NCBI GenBank assembly: GCA_003298465.1
Contig: QNGA01000001.1
Coordinates: 248,001-312,000, forward strand
Reading direction: 5' to 3'
Origin: a halophilic archaeon
Lineage (GTDB): Archaea > Halobacteriota > Halobacteria > Halobacteriales > Haladaptataceae
DNA length: 64,000 nt
Both the position numbers and the translations under genes were made by a program. The first letter of the stretch is position 1, and each line of letters opens with the position of its first letter. The notes under the pieces are model-generated. The model did not search any database. It was not told the DNA's origin and was given only the letters and a program-made list of their open reading frames with translations. Positions 18,218 through 26,579 of the stretch are shown here, piece after piece.

Positions 18218-19294
18218 ATGAGGGAACGCTCGGCCGCCGTCCTCGCGGTCACCGTCGTCGTTGTCGCCGCGCTCGCCGCGGTCCCGGCGACGGTCGCGGC
18301 CCAGGAGACGCGAACGGGCGGAACGGTCGTCGTCGAGCGCGGCGAAACCGTCGACGGCGACCTCACCGTCACCGCGGGGAACCTCGTCGTTCGCGGAACC
18401 GTGAACGGCGACGTGACGGCGCTCTCGGGCAACGTCGACGTCACGGGGACGGTGAACGGCGACCTGGTCGCGTTCGCCGGCAACGTCCGGGTGAGCGGCG
18501 ACGTCGCCGGTTCGGTCAATGCCGCCAGCGGGACCACGATACTCGAACGGGGCGCGCGGGTCGGTGCGGTGGAGTCCGCGAGCGGGACCGTCGTTCTCAA
18601 CGGGACGGTCCGCCGGGACGCCGTCGTCAGTGCGGGTTCGATATCCCTCGGACCCAACGCGAGCATCGGCGGCGACCTGCGGTACAACGGCGAACTCACC
18701 CGCGCGGAGGGCGCGCAGGTTCAGGGGTCTATCATCCAGAGCGACGAACTGCGGGTCGGTCCGGCCCCGGTCGTGCCGAACTGGGTCGGCGCGGTGTACG
18801 GCTTCCTCGTGAACCTCCTGCTCGGCGTCGTCCTGCTGGCGGTGTTCCCCGCGTTCTCCGAGAGCGTCGCCGGTCGAGCGCGCGCCACGCCGCTGCTCGC
18901 CGGGGGCGTCGGCCTCGCGTTGCTCATCCTCGTCCCCCTCCTGCTCGTCGTCTTCGCCATCACCATCGTCGGCATCCCCCTCGCGGTCCTCGGCGCGCTG
19001 CTGTTCGCCGTCGTCCTCTGGGCCGCCGCGGTGTACGGGGCGTACGTCGTCGGCGCGTGGTTGATCTCGCTCGCGGACGAGCGCAACCGCTGGCTGGCGC
19101 TCCTGCTCGGACTGCTCGTCGTCGCGGTGGTGACGAGCATCCCCATTTTCGGGGGGCTGGTCCAGTTCTTCGTCCTCCTGCTGGGGCTGGGCGCGCTCTC
19201 GCTGACGCTGTGGGCGCGCTACCGGGGACGGCGCGAGGAACCGACGCGACCCTCACAGCGCGGGCGCGGAGGCGACGAGGAACCGACCGCCTGA
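18218..19294 (+). CDS. Bactofilin-like (polymer-forming) domain protein with C-terminal membrane helices
   Basis: A 358-residue exported protein: signal peptide (residues 1-30, ending AAAQE region), then about 150 residues of a short-period beta-helical repeat rich in Gly, Asp, Val and Asn (NGDVTALSGNVDVTGTVNGD), then four or five hydrophobic segments and an Arg-rich tail. The repeat matches the right-handed beta-helix of bactofilin/polymer-forming proteins, here placed outside the membrane rather than in the cytoplasm. A surface scaffold or envelope-stress role is inferred. It starts a same-strand run leading to the SAMP2 gene. Confidence 0.75.
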   Translation: MRERSAAVLAVTVVVVAALAAVPATVAAQETRTGGTVVVERGETVDGDLTVTAGNLVVRGTVNGDVTALSGNVDVTGTVNGDLVAFAGNVRVSGDVAGSVNAASGTTILERGARVGAVESASGTVVLNGTVRRDAVVSAGSISLGPNASIGGDLRYNGELTRAEGAQVQGSIIQSDELRVGPAPVVPNWVGAVYGFLVNLLLGVVLLAVFPAFSESVAGRARATPLLAGGVGLALLILVPLLLVVFAITIVGIPLAVLGALLFAVVLWAAAVYGAYVVGAWLISLADERNRWLALLLGLLVVAVVTSIPIFGGLVQFFVLLLGLGALSLTLWARYRGRREEPTRPSQRGRGGDEEPTA

Positions 19295-19340
19295 GGCCGG
19301 ACGACGACACGCTAAAGGCGAGACGGGCGAAACGGGGAGT

Positions 19341-19538
19341 ATGAACGTCACCGTCGAGGTGGTCGGCGAGGACACCCACGAGTTCGAGGTGGAGGAGGCG
19401 ACGTACGCCGACCTGCTCGCGGAGGTCGGTCTCAGTCCGCACGAGGTGTCCGTGATGGTCGACGGTCGACCGGTTCCAGAGGACCGGCAGGTGGACGCGG
19501 CGCACGTGAAAGTGCTCCGGCTCATCAAGGGCGGATGA
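19341..19538 (+). CDS. samp2: Ubiquitin-like small archaeal modifier protein SAMP2
   Basis: A 65-residue beta-grasp protein ending in the diglycine needed for adenylation and conjugation (VKVLRLIKGG). The sequence MNVTVEVVGEDTHEFEV and LSPHEVSVMVDGRPVPED closely match Haloferax volcanii SAMP2 as I recall it; that protein is attached to target lysines and also donates sulfur for tRNA wobble uridine thiolation, activated by UbaA. Its stop codon overlaps the start of the next gene by four bases, so the acetyltransferase is probably translationally coupled. Confidence 0.93.
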   Translation: MNVTVEVVGEDTHEFEVEEATYADLLAEVGLSPHEVSVMVDGRPVPEDRQVDAAHVKVLRLIKGG

Positions 19539-19918
19539 CCGTCCGTGTCGCCGACCCGGACGACCATCTCGCCGTCGTGCGTCTCCTCGACGCCGCGATG
19601 CTGGAGACCGACGCCGCCGCCGTCGAAGCGCGCATCGACGCGGGCGACGTGCTGGTCGCGGTCGAGGAGGGTCGTGTGCTGGGCGCTGCGGTGCTCGAAC
19701 CGCTCGACGACGGCGTCTTCCTCCGGTCCATCGCGGTCCAGCGCTCCCGCCGCGGGAACGGCATCGGAACCGCGCTCGTCGACCGGGCGACCCGGCGCCA
19801 CGGACGGCTCACCGCCGAGTTCGACGAGCGCGTGCGACCCTTCTACGCCTCGATGGACTTCGAGATGGAACGCCTGAGCGACGACAGGCTCCGGGGGTCG
19901 ACCGGGGACGACCCCTGA
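19535..19918 (+). CDS. GNAT family N-acetyltransferase
   Basis: A 127-residue compact GNAT enzyme. Motif A, RSIAVQRSRRGNGIGTALVDRA, gives the acetyl-CoA pyrophosphate loop (RRGNGIG), and the C-terminal part VRPFYASMDFEMERL provides the Tyr-containing strand. The acceptor is unknown. Overlap with the SAMP2 gene suggests a link to the modifier pathway or simple operon economy. The product is shorter than typical GNATs (about 140-160 residues), with a trimmed N-terminus. Confidence 0.85.
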   Translation: MTVRVADPDDHLAVVRLLDAAMLETDAAAVEARIDAGDVLVAVEEGRVLGAAVLEPLDDGVFLRSIAVQRSRRGNGIGTALVDRATRRHGRLTAEFDERVRPFYASMDFEMERLSDDRLRGSTGDDP

Positions 19919-20034
19919 GCGTTCCCGTCTCGCTCCGCCGCCACACGACCGCCGCCCGCGACGGCACCCGAGCCGACCGTCCTCGGGCGACTGCGAACCC
20001 AAACACTGACGCGCGTCGCCGGCCAACCGCGACC

Positions 20035-20232
20035 ATGGACGAGACGAAACGGCGTCGACTCGCGGGCATCTGGCTCGCGTTCGCCGTCCTGATGGCGTAC
20101 ATCACGCTCGCCGACGGGTTCGTGATGGGCGTCGGCGACCTCCTCGGACTGCTCGTCGCCCTGCTCGGCGTCGCGCTGGCGGTCGTCTACTACCTGAATC
20201 CGAGCGGCCTCCTCAGCCTCGACTCGACGTGA
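20035..20232 (+). CDS. Small two-helix membrane protein, unknown function
   Basis: A 65-residue protein with a basic N-terminus (MDETKRRRLAG) and two hydrophobic helices (about residues 12-28 and 33-53), followed by a short polar tail. Basic residues before helix 1 suggest the N-terminus is inside. It follows the GNAT gene by 116 bases on the same strand. I do not recognise the family. Confidence 0.65.
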   Translation: MDETKRRRLAGIWLAFAVLMAYITLADGFVMGVGDLLGLLVALLGVALAVVYYLNPSGLLSLDST

Positions 20233-20242
20233 CTGACCCAAC

Positions 20243-20400
20243 GTTTATCATTACGACGGGAAACAGGTACAGGTGATGACACCCGACTGCGTGCGGGCCG
20301 CGCCGACGCGCCGGCGTCGCGAGCGCTCCGCTCGCCCATCGCGCACGCAGCGGGACGCGTCCGCCCCGAATAGTGCGCCTGCCGCGTAGCAGGCGCTCCA
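20243..20400 (+). ncRNA. Candidate structured non-coding RNA
   Basis: The gap between the small membrane protein and the S51 peptidase holds GTTTATCATTA, a TATA-like element near 20243-20252. About 35 bases on comes a nine-base stem CTGCGTGCG (20287-20295)/CGCACGCAG (20342-20350) that encloses two hairpins: CGACGC/GCGTCG (20304-20309/20314-20319, loop GCCG) and GCGAGC/GCTCGC (20319-20324/20330-20335; the hairpins share base 20319, so one would lose a pair). An eight-base hairpin GCGCCTGC/GCAGGCGC (20375-20382/20389-20396) follows, then pyrimidine-rich sequence. A 37-codon Arg-rich frame across it does not look like a haloarchaeal protein. I recognise no RNA family. Confidence 0.45.
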
Positions 20401-20484
20401 CACACTCCCCTCGTTTTCGCCCGGTTCGCCCGACGGCGAGCCACGGTATCGCGCGACGAACGACGCTACACGACCATCGACTCC

Positions 20485-21216
20485 ATGACACACATCGTAG
20501 CTATCGGCGGCGGAGAGATCGCCGAACGAGAGACTGAACGAATCGACCGGCGCGTCGTCGCGGCGGCGGACGGCGCGTCACCGACGGCGCTGTTCGTCCC
20601 GACCGCGAGCGGCGACGCCGCGGGCTACTGCGAACGGTTCCACCGCTACTACGGCGACGAACTCGGCTGCGAGACGACGGTGCTCCGACTGGTCGACGAC
20701 CCCGACGGCGACGACGCTGTCGAACGGAAAATCGCGGCGGCCGACCTCGTCTACGTCGGCGGCGGCGACACGGGCGCGCTGCTCGACCGGTGGCGCGAGC
20801 GCGGCGTCGCCGAACGACTCCGGACGGCGGCGCGGGACGGGACGCTCCTCGCGGGACTCAGCGCGGGCGCGCTCTGCTGGTTCGACGGCGGACTCGCCGA
20901 CGCGGTTCCGGACGCCGAGTACGGACCGCTCGACGCGCTGGGCTGGGTCGACTGCCTGCGGTTCACGCCGCACGCCCACGCGGAGCGACGGCGGGAGTTC
21001 GCCGACGCGCTGTGCGGGACCGGCGCGACGGGGCTGGCGCTCACCGACCGCGCGGCGGTCGAGATACGGGACGACGAGTTCCGGATTCTGACCGACGGCG
21101 ACGACGCGGCCGCGTACCTCCTCGTGGACCTCGGCGGGCGCGTTGTCACCGAGCGCGTCGAAGCGACGTCGTTCCGGCCGCTCGACGACCTGGGCTACCG
21201 GTTCGGTGCGGACTAA
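20485..21216 (+). CDS. S51-family peptidase (dipeptidase E/cyanophycinase-like)
   Basis: A 243-residue glutamine-amidotransferase-fold hydrolase. It begins VAIGGGE, then shows VYVGGGDTGALLDRW and the nucleophile elbow LLAGLSAGALCWF with Ser126, followed by the expected His in FTPHAHAERR. PepE-type enzymes cleave Asp-X dipeptides. Its last four bases overlap the end of the convergent phosphomutase gene. Confidence 0.85.
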   Translation: MTHIVAIGGGEIAERETERIDRRVVAAADGASPTALFVPTASGDAAGYCERFHRYYGDELGCETTVLRLVDDPDGDDAVERKIAAADLVYVGGGDTGALLDRWRERGVAERLRTAARDGTLLAGLSAGALCWFDGGLADAVPDAEYGPLDALGWVDCLRFTPHAHAERRREFADALCGTGATGLALTDRAAVEIRDDEFRILTDGDDAAAYLLVDLGGRVVTERVEATSFRPLDDLGYRFGAD

Positions 21217-22634
21217 ACCAGCGGCTCGACCAGGTCACGACCCGCGTCCAGCAGTTCCGAGACGCGGTCCTCGCCGTCCGCCTCGGCGTAGACGCGCATC
21301 TTCGGCTCCGTCCCGCTCGGCCGGACGAGCAGCCAGGAGCCGTCGTCGAGCAGTATCTTGAACCCGTCCGCGGTCACCACGTCCTCGACGTCCTTGCCGG
21401 CGACCGACTCCGGCAGTTCGGCTTCGAGGTCGTCGAGCACGCGCGCCTTCTCCTCGTCCGGGCAGCCGACGCTGATCTTCCCCTGGTGTATCTCGCCGAA
21501 CTCCGAGAGGAGCGCGTCGACGCGGTCGTCGAAGCCGCGTTCGGCGGCCGCGGCGGCCGCGAGCAGCGCCACGAGGACGCCGTCCTTCTCGCGGACGTGG
21601 CCCCGCACGGAGAACCCGCCGCTCTCCTCGCCGCCGACGAGCGCGTCGTGCTCGGCCATCGCCTGCGCGACCCACTTGAAGCCGACCGGCGTCTCGAACA
21701 CCTCCTCGCCGTGGGCGTCCGCGACGCGGTCGACGAGGAAGGTGGTGGAGACGGTCCGGACGGCGGGTCCCGAGTCGTCCTCCAGCAGGTAGTCGTACAG
21801 CGCGGCGAAAAAGAGGTTCTCGTCGAGGAAGCCCCGGTCGGGCGTGACCACCGCGAACCGGTCGGCGTCGCCGTCGTTGGCGATGCCGAGGTCGGCGTCG
21901 CGCTCCCGGACCGCCGCGGCGAGGTCGCCGAGATGTTCCTCGCTCGGTTCCGGCGGCGACCCGCCGAACTCGGGGTCGCGCTCGCAGCGCAGGCGCTCGA
22001 CCTCCGCGCCGGCCTCCGCCAGCAGGCGGTCGGTCACGCCGCGACCGCTACCGTGCATGGCGTCGTAGACGACCGAGAGGTCCGAGAGGTCGAGGGGGAC
22101 GCCACCTTGGCTCCCGTCCGACCCGGCGCGCTCGGCGACGAGACCGAAGGCGTGGTCGGCGTAGGGCGCGACGAAGTCCTCCTCGCTGACCGCGCCGTGT
22201 TCGTCTTCGGGGAGCGGGTCGGGTTCGGCGAGTCGCGCCTCTATCTCGTCCGTCACCTCCGGGAGCGCGGGCGCGCCGTCCGACGGGATGAACTTCACGC
22301 CGTTGTACTCCGGCGGGTTGTGCGAGGCGGTCACCATCAGTCCGCCCGCCAGCTCGCGGTCCGCGATGGTCCACGCGAGCAGCGGCGTCGGCGTGTCCCG
22401 CTCGGGGATGAGCACGTCGAAGCCGTTCGCGGCCAGCACCCGGCTGAGGTCCTCCGCGAACCCGCGCGAGGTCTCCCGGGCGTCGTAGCTCACCGCGACG
22501 GTGCCGTCCCCGCGTCCCTCCACCTCCCGCAGGTAGTTCGCCACGGCCTGCCCCACGATACGAACGCGCGGAGCAGTGAACTCGTCCAGCGTCGCCCGCC
22601 AGCCGTCGGTTCCGAACGAAATCGGCGTCTCCAT
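21213..22634 (-). CDS. Phosphoglucomutase/phosphomannomutase family protein
   Basis: A 473-residue alpha-D-phosphohexomutase: substrate-entry motif SFGTDGWRATLDEF, phosphoserine loop VTASHNPPEYNGVKF, metal loop GIANDGDADRFAVV, sugar-binding loop GGEESGGFS and phosphate-binding C-terminal loop LLVRPSGTEPKMRVY. It interconverts hexose 1- and 6-phosphates for nucleotide-sugar and glycan synthesis; choice between glucose and mannose cannot be made safely. It starts at METPISFGTDGW; further in-frame upstream codons run into non-coding sequence. It is one of two phosphohexomutases here; the GlmM-like one is at 52776. Confidence 0.93.
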   Translation of the reverse strand: METPISFGTDGWRATLDEFTAPRVRIVGQAVANYLREVEGRGDGTVAVSYDARETSRGFAEDLSRVLAANGFDVLIPERDTPTPLLAWTIADRELAGGLMVTASHNPPEYNGVKFIPSDGAPALPEVTDEIEARLAEPDPLPEDEHGAVSEEDFVAPYADHAFGLVAERAGSDGSQGGVPLDLSDLSVVYDAMHGSGRGVTDRLLAEAGAEVERLRCERDPEFGGSPPEPSEEHLGDLAAAVRERDADLGIANDGDADRFAVVTPDRGFLDENLFFAALYDYLLEDDSGPAVRTVSTTFLVDRVADAHGEEVFETPVGFKWVAQAMAEHDALVGGEESGGFSVRGHVREKDGVLVALLAAAAAAERGFDDRVDALLSEFGEIHQGKISVGCPDEEKARVLDDLEAELPESVAGKDVEDVVTADGFKILLDDGSWLLVRPSGTEPKMRVYAEADGEDRVSELLDAGRDLVEPLV

Positions 22635-22907
22635 ACTTCCCCCGACATCGCGCCCCCCGAAAAAACCTCCGCGTAACGGGGTTCGTTCACAGTCGCCACG
22701 ACACGGCGCCCCGCCGACGCCGGGCGGTTCGAGGTCCGTCCGGACGGGGTCGCGGTCGGAGCATCCCCGGGACGGACCGCGGCCGCGGCCCGCCGTCGAC
22801 GCCGGTCGCGGTCGGGAGCGGCCGCGGCGCGCCGGCGCGACGGAACCGGGACGGCAGCGGTCGTTTCGCACGCTTTTTGAGGCTCGACCGCAAAACGATG
22901 ACAACGA

Positions 22908-23903
22908 ATGATCTCGAAGGGCTGTGAACAGTGCGCCAAAGGGGGCAAGATGGTACTTTTCGTCTACGGTTACTGCGACCAGCGCGACTGCTTCTACTGC
23001 CCGCTCGGAGAGAACCGCAAGAACGTCACCGACGTGTACGCCAACGAGCGCCTCGTCGAGGACGACGAGGACGTCATCACCGAGGCGAAGCGGATGGACG
23101 CCCTCGGCACCTCCATCACGGGCGGCGAACCGCAGGAGGCGATGAACAAGACCTGCCGGTACCTCTCGATGCTCAAGGAGGAGTTCGGCGAGGACCACCA
23201 CACGCACCTCTACACCGGCATCACGGGCGGCCGGGAGAACATGCGTCGCCTCTCGGAGGCCGGCCTCGACGAGATACGGTTCCACCCGCCCTACGAACTC
23301 TGGGGGGACCTCCACGGCACCGAGTGGGAGGAAATCCTCCACGTCGCCCGCGAAGAGGGGCTGACGCCCGCGTTCGAGATTCCGGGCATCCGACCCGAGG
23401 AGGAGTTCCTGGAGTTCTTGGACGAGGGCGCGGCCGAGTTCTGCAACGTCAACGAGTTCGAGATGTCCGACGGCAACTACCGCCGGATGCAGGAGGCCGG
23501 CTACGAACTCCAGGACGGACACATGTCAGCCGTCGACGGGTCGAAAGAGCAGATTCTCGACGCGATGGGCGACCACGAGCGCGTCTACTTCTGCACCTCC
23601 GTGTTCAAGGACGCGGCCCAGCACCGCAATCGACTGAAGCGGATGGCCCGGAACATCCGCCGGGAGTTCGACGACGTCACCGACGACGGCACGCTCGTCT
23701 ACGGTAAGACGTGGGAGACCAGAGAGCGCCTCGAAGAACTCGGCGTCCCCGAGGAGTTCTACACGGTCAAGTCCGACCACGTCGAACTGGCGTGGTGGCT
23801 GCTGGAGGAGATGGTCGAGGAGGGCGACGTCGAGCGCGGCGAGATCGTCGAACAGTATCCGACCTACGACGGACAGGTCGTCGAACGCACGCCACTGGCC
23901 TGA
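22908..23903 (+). CDS. Radical SAM protein (COG2108-like)
   Basis: A 331-residue protein with cysteines in the order CEQC near the N-terminus, then CDQRDCFYCP, an unusual C-x4-C-x2-C spacing instead of the standard C-x3-C-x2-C for the iron-sulfur cluster that binds S-adenosylmethionine. SITGGEP is the GGE methionine-binding motif. The later part is an ordinary TIM-barrel region. The family is conserved in archaea without an assigned reaction. A small membrane-protein gene follows one base after the stop codon. Confidence 0.8.
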   Translation: MISKGCEQCAKGGKMVLFVYGYCDQRDCFYCPLGENRKNVTDVYANERLVEDDEDVITEAKRMDALGTSITGGEPQEAMNKTCRYLSMLKEEFGEDHHTHLYTGITGGRENMRRLSEAGLDEIRFHPPYELWGDLHGTEWEEILHVAREEGLTPAFEIPGIRPEEEFLEFLDEGAAEFCNVNEFEMSDGNYRRMQEAGYELQDGHMSAVDGSKEQILDAMGDHERVYFCTSVFKDAAQHRNRLKRMARNIRREFDDVTDDGTLVYGKTWETRERLEELGVPEEFYTVKSDHVELAWWLLEEMVEEGDVERGEIVEQYPTYDGQVVERTPLA

Positions 23904-23904
23904 G

Positions 23905-24069
23905 ATGACCGGACAGTACCTCACCATCGGACTGCTCGCGCTGTGCTGTGCGACGTTCGGCGTCTCGCTGAGCATGATGGGTATGCTGACCGTCGGCCTC
24001 CCGTTCGTCCTGCTGTACGGCGGCAGCGGCGCGTACGTTCTCTGGAAGCGCGACGCCGGCTCCGCGTGA
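23905..24069 (+). CDS. Small two-helix membrane protein downstream of the radical SAM gene
   Basis: A 54-residue protein: MTGQYLTIGLLALCCATFGV forms helix 1, and MLTVGLPFVLLYGGSGAYVL forms helix 2, with a short charged tail. Its ATG lies one base after the radical SAM stop codon, indicating the same transcript. It is below the usual length cut-off but composition and spacing look real. No family recognised. Confidence 0.6.
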   Translation: MTGQYLTIGLLALCCATFGVSLSMMGMLTVGLPFVLLYGGSGAYVLWKRDAGSA

Positions 24070-24223
24070 GCCGGGGCGACCGCCGGAACGTCGCAGTCCG
24101 CGTCGTCGCTCGACGCTTCTCGGGTGGGAGACTACCGGCCGCGACGGCAGCACGTGCCGGCGTCTCGGGCCGCGGAAAACGGCTGTCGGAAGTGTTTAGG
24201 CGGGGGGAACACAAGAGGTAGCC

Positions 24224-24709
24224 ATGCCGGACTGTCCACTCGCCGACGACTGCCCGAGTTTCGAGGAGCGCATCGATGGAATGGGGTGTCACCACTACGG
24301 TGACCGCGGCGGGGCCGAGTGGTGCAACTACTACAACCAGCCGATTCGCGACCTGAAGACCGCCCCGGTTCAGCCCGGCGAGGAGGTCATCGTCGACGTC
24401 GACGACATCCACGAGAGCGGTGCCGGCGTCGGCCGGACCGAGGACGGCTTCATCGTCATGGTCGACGGCGTCCTGCCGGAGGCCCGCGCCAAGGTCGAGA
24501 TAATCAACGTCAAGAGCAACCACGCTCGCGCCGACCTCGTCGAACGCCTGCCGATGGACGACGCGGACGCGGAAACGGACGACGCGGACGCGGAAACGGA
24601 CGAAGCGGACGCCGACGAGGCGACCGCGGACGACGAGGCGACCGCCGAAGACGACGGCAGCGAGCGACCGCCCCAGCTCGGCAGCCGCGACAACTTCTGG
24701 GGCGGGTGA
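24224..24709 (+). CDS. TRAM-domain RNA-binding protein with Cys-rich N-terminus
   Basis: A 161-residue protein. Residues 1-40 hold CPLADDCPSFEERIDGMGC and a further Cys in EWCNYY, a possible metal site. Residues 50-105 form a TRAM beta-barrel (VDVDDIHESGAGVGRTEDGFIVMV), a fold that binds RNA in tRNA-modifying enzymes and archaeal cold-shock-like proteins. The tail is low-complexity acidic with a 21-base direct repeat (24557-24577 and 24578-24598) encoding DDADAET, and ends FWGG. A purine-rich GAGGTAG lies just before the ATG. Confidence 0.85.
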   Translation: MPDCPLADDCPSFEERIDGMGCHHYGDRGGAEWCNYYNQPIRDLKTAPVQPGEEVIVDVDDIHESGAGVGRTEDGFIVMVDGVLPEARAKVEIINVKSNHARADLVERLPMDDADAETDDADAETDEADADEATADDEATAEDDGSERPPQLGSRDNFWGG

Positions 24710-24821
24710 GGCCGACGAGACGACCGTTTCCGGGCGTGGACAGTCCTCGGTCCCTCTCGTCTCGACGGAGTTCGCTCGCCACGGACGGACCTTTTTTCGC
24801 TCCCGACTCCTATCGGTCCGT

Positions 24822-25298
24822 ATGAGCCAGCCCCCCGACGCCGACGAACTGCTCCGGCAAGCCGGGTTCGACGCCGACGAGAGCGTGCTCACGTATCGGC
24901 AGGCGGAGGTGCTCGCGCTCCGCGAGCGCGGGCTCTCCCAGGCCGCCATCGCCGACGTGCTCGGGACATCGCGGGCCAACGTCTCCAGCGTCGAAGCCAG
25001 CGCCCGCGAGAACGTCCGGAAGGCGCGCGAGACGGTGGCGTTCGCGGCGGCCCTCGAAGCGCCGGTACGCATCGAGGTCGACGCCGGAACCGACCTCTAC
25101 GACGTTCCCTCCCGGGTGTACGACGCCTGCGACGACGCCGGCGTGAAGGTCAGCCACGCCGCACCGGAACTGATGAAGCTCATCAGCGACTCGGCGGGCG
25201 ACGCCGTCGACGGTCGGGCGGTCCAGGAGCCGCTGCTCGTCGGCGTGACTCCCGACGGTGAGGTGACGGTCCGCAAGCCGGGCCGACCGTCGCTGTAG
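24822..25298 (+). CDS. Tfx family DNA-binding regulator
   Basis: A 158-residue protein. The N-terminal HTH (LTYRQAEVLALRERGLSQAAIADVLGTSRANVSSVEASARENVRKARET) and C-terminal part (VPSRVYDACDDAGVKVSHAAPELM) match Tfx, first described as an activator of molybdenum formylmethanofuran dehydrogenase genes in methanogens. Haloarchaea lack methanogenesis, so the target must differ; molybdenum or cofactor genes are possible. It stands alone between the TRAM and methyltransferase genes. Confidence 0.88.
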   Translation: MSQPPDADELLRQAGFDADESVLTYRQAEVLALRERGLSQAAIADVLGTSRANVSSVEASARENVRKARETVAFAAALEAPVRIEVDAGTDLYDVPSRVYDACDDAGVKVSHAAPELMKLISDSAGDAVDGRAVQEPLLVGVTPDGEVTVRKPGRPSL

Positions 25299-25367
25299 CC
25301 CCCGGGTTGGCGAATCGCGGACGCGAACCGGTGGGATTGATGAGCGTCGGAGCAAACGTGTCGAACG

Positions 25368-25991
25368 ATGGGCATCCTCGAAAACAAGCGCCGCGCGAGG
25401 GTCTTCTACAAGTACCTCTCGAAGGTGTACGACACGGTCAACCCGTTCGTCTGGAACGAGGAGATGCGAGCGGAAGCGATATCGATGCTCGACGTCGCGG
25501 AGGACGACCGCGTGCTGGACGTCGGCTGCGGTACCGGCTTCGCCACCGAGGGGCTGCTCGAACGGACCGAGAACGTCCACGGGCTGGACCAGAGCGTCCA
25601 CCAGCTCGAGAAGGCGTGGGACAAGCTCGGCAAGCACGACCCCGTCAGCTTCTATCGCGGCGACGCCGAGCGCCTGCCGTTCCGCGACGACACCTTCGAC
25701 GTGGTGTGGTCGTCGGGGTCCATCGAGTACTGGCCCGACCCCGTCGCGACGCTGCGGGACATGCGGCGCGTGACGAAACCCGGCGGACAGGTGCTCGTCG
25801 TCGGCCCGAACTACCCCAAGACGGGCGTCATGCAGAAGGTCGCTGACGCCATCATGCTGTTCTACGACCGCGAGGAGGCCGACCGAATGTTCCGCGCGGC
25901 GGGCTACGACGACGTCCGCCATCGCGAGATGGGCCCCTCGTACGACCCCGACGTCGCCATAACGACGGTGGCGCGCGTGCCCGAGGAGTGA
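25368..25991 (+). CDS. Class I SAM-dependent methyltransferase (quinone-methyltransferase-like)
   Basis: A 207-residue protein with motif I VLDVGCGTGFAT (residues 49-60), acidic loop HGLDQS, motif II/III around DTFDVVWSSGSIEYWPDP and LRDMRRVTKPGGQVLVV. N-terminal YKYLSKVYDTVNPFVWNEEMR resembles the MPBQ/MSBQ and menaquinone-type methyltransferases, so a prenyl-quinone or menaquinone ring methylation is plausible but not shown. No quinone-synthesis neighbours are in view. Confidence 0.75.
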   Translation: MGILENKRRARVFYKYLSKVYDTVNPFVWNEEMRAEAISMLDVAEDDRVLDVGCGTGFATEGLLERTENVHGLDQSVHQLEKAWDKLGKHDPVSFYRGDAERLPFRDDTFDVVWSSGSIEYWPDPVATLRDMRRVTKPGGQVLVVGPNYPKTGVMQKVADAIMLFYDREEADRMFRAAGYDDVRHREMGPSYDPDVAITTVARVPEE

Positions 25992-26087
25992 CGAACCGCC
26001 GGACGGACGCCCTCTCGGCGAGCATCCCGTCGGCGAACGCTCGATTCTCGACCGGAGCCTCGGACCCCCGGACTCGACGACGGGAAC

Positions 26088-26552
26088 TCAACCCGCGGTC
26101 GTCGACACCTCCGCGACGAGTCGACCGTCGAGGCGGACGCGGACCAGGACGCGGTCGCCCGGGTCGAGGAGCGGGTCGTTCGTCCCGGCGAGTTCTATCG
26201 CCGCCCGTTCGCCGGGGGTCCAGGTCTCGTTCGTCGCGCTGTTGAACGGCCCCGTCGGGCCGGGTCGGAATCCCGTCGCGGCGAAGAACGGGACCGGCGG
26301 CTGGTGGTCGAGCGGCGTCCCGTCGATTCGGACGGCGACCGAGAGCCGCTCGACCGACAGCGGGTCGCCGCCCCGGTGGAGCAAGACGAGCCGGTCGGCT
26401 TCCGCGTCGGCCGAGACGGCGAGGGCGGCGTGGGTCGGCTCTCGCGGCACGGTCGTATCGAGCGCGAGCGTCCCGACCCCTCCGGCGAGGACGAGCGTCA
26501 CGACCAGCAGGAGGACGGTGCCGACGGCGGGCGAGAGGGCGCGAGACGACAC
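26088..26552 (-). CDS. Type IV pilin-like exported protein
   Basis: A 154-residue protein with the archaeal pilin/archaellin N-terminus: short charged leader MSSRALSPAVG followed by an uninterrupted hydrophobic helix (residues about 12-30, TVLLLVVTLVLAGGVGTLAL), the substrate type of prepilin peptidase PibD. The remainder is a small beta-rich domain with FNSATNETWTPGERA typical of these proteins. It may be assembled as a minor pilin or stay membrane-anchored. It is encoded just after the exported 418-residue protein on the same strand. Confidence 0.75.
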   Translation of the reverse strand: MSSRALSPAVGTVLLLVVTLVLAGGVGTLALDTTVPREPTHAALAVSADAEADRLVLLHRGGDPLSVERLSVAVRIDGTPLDHQPPVPFFAATGFRPGPTGPFNSATNETWTPGERAAIELAGTNDPLLDPGDRVLVRVRLDGRLVAEVSTTAG

Positions 26553-26579
26553 GTCCCGAGGTGGTCCCGTCTCCCGACT

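Noticed and set aside
20274..20280. GTGATGA matching a C box of a C/D guide RNA
   Set aside because: No D box (CTGA) follows anywhere before the next gene, so a C/D guide RNA is not supported.
20278..20391. 37-codon ATG frame inside the structured RNA candidate
   Set aside because: The product would be Arg-rich and basic, unlike haloarchaeal proteins, and codons simply follow the stems.
24557..24598. 21-base direct repeats as a CRISPR-like or regulatory array
   Set aside because: They lie inside the TRAM protein's low-complexity acidic tail and keep its reading frame.
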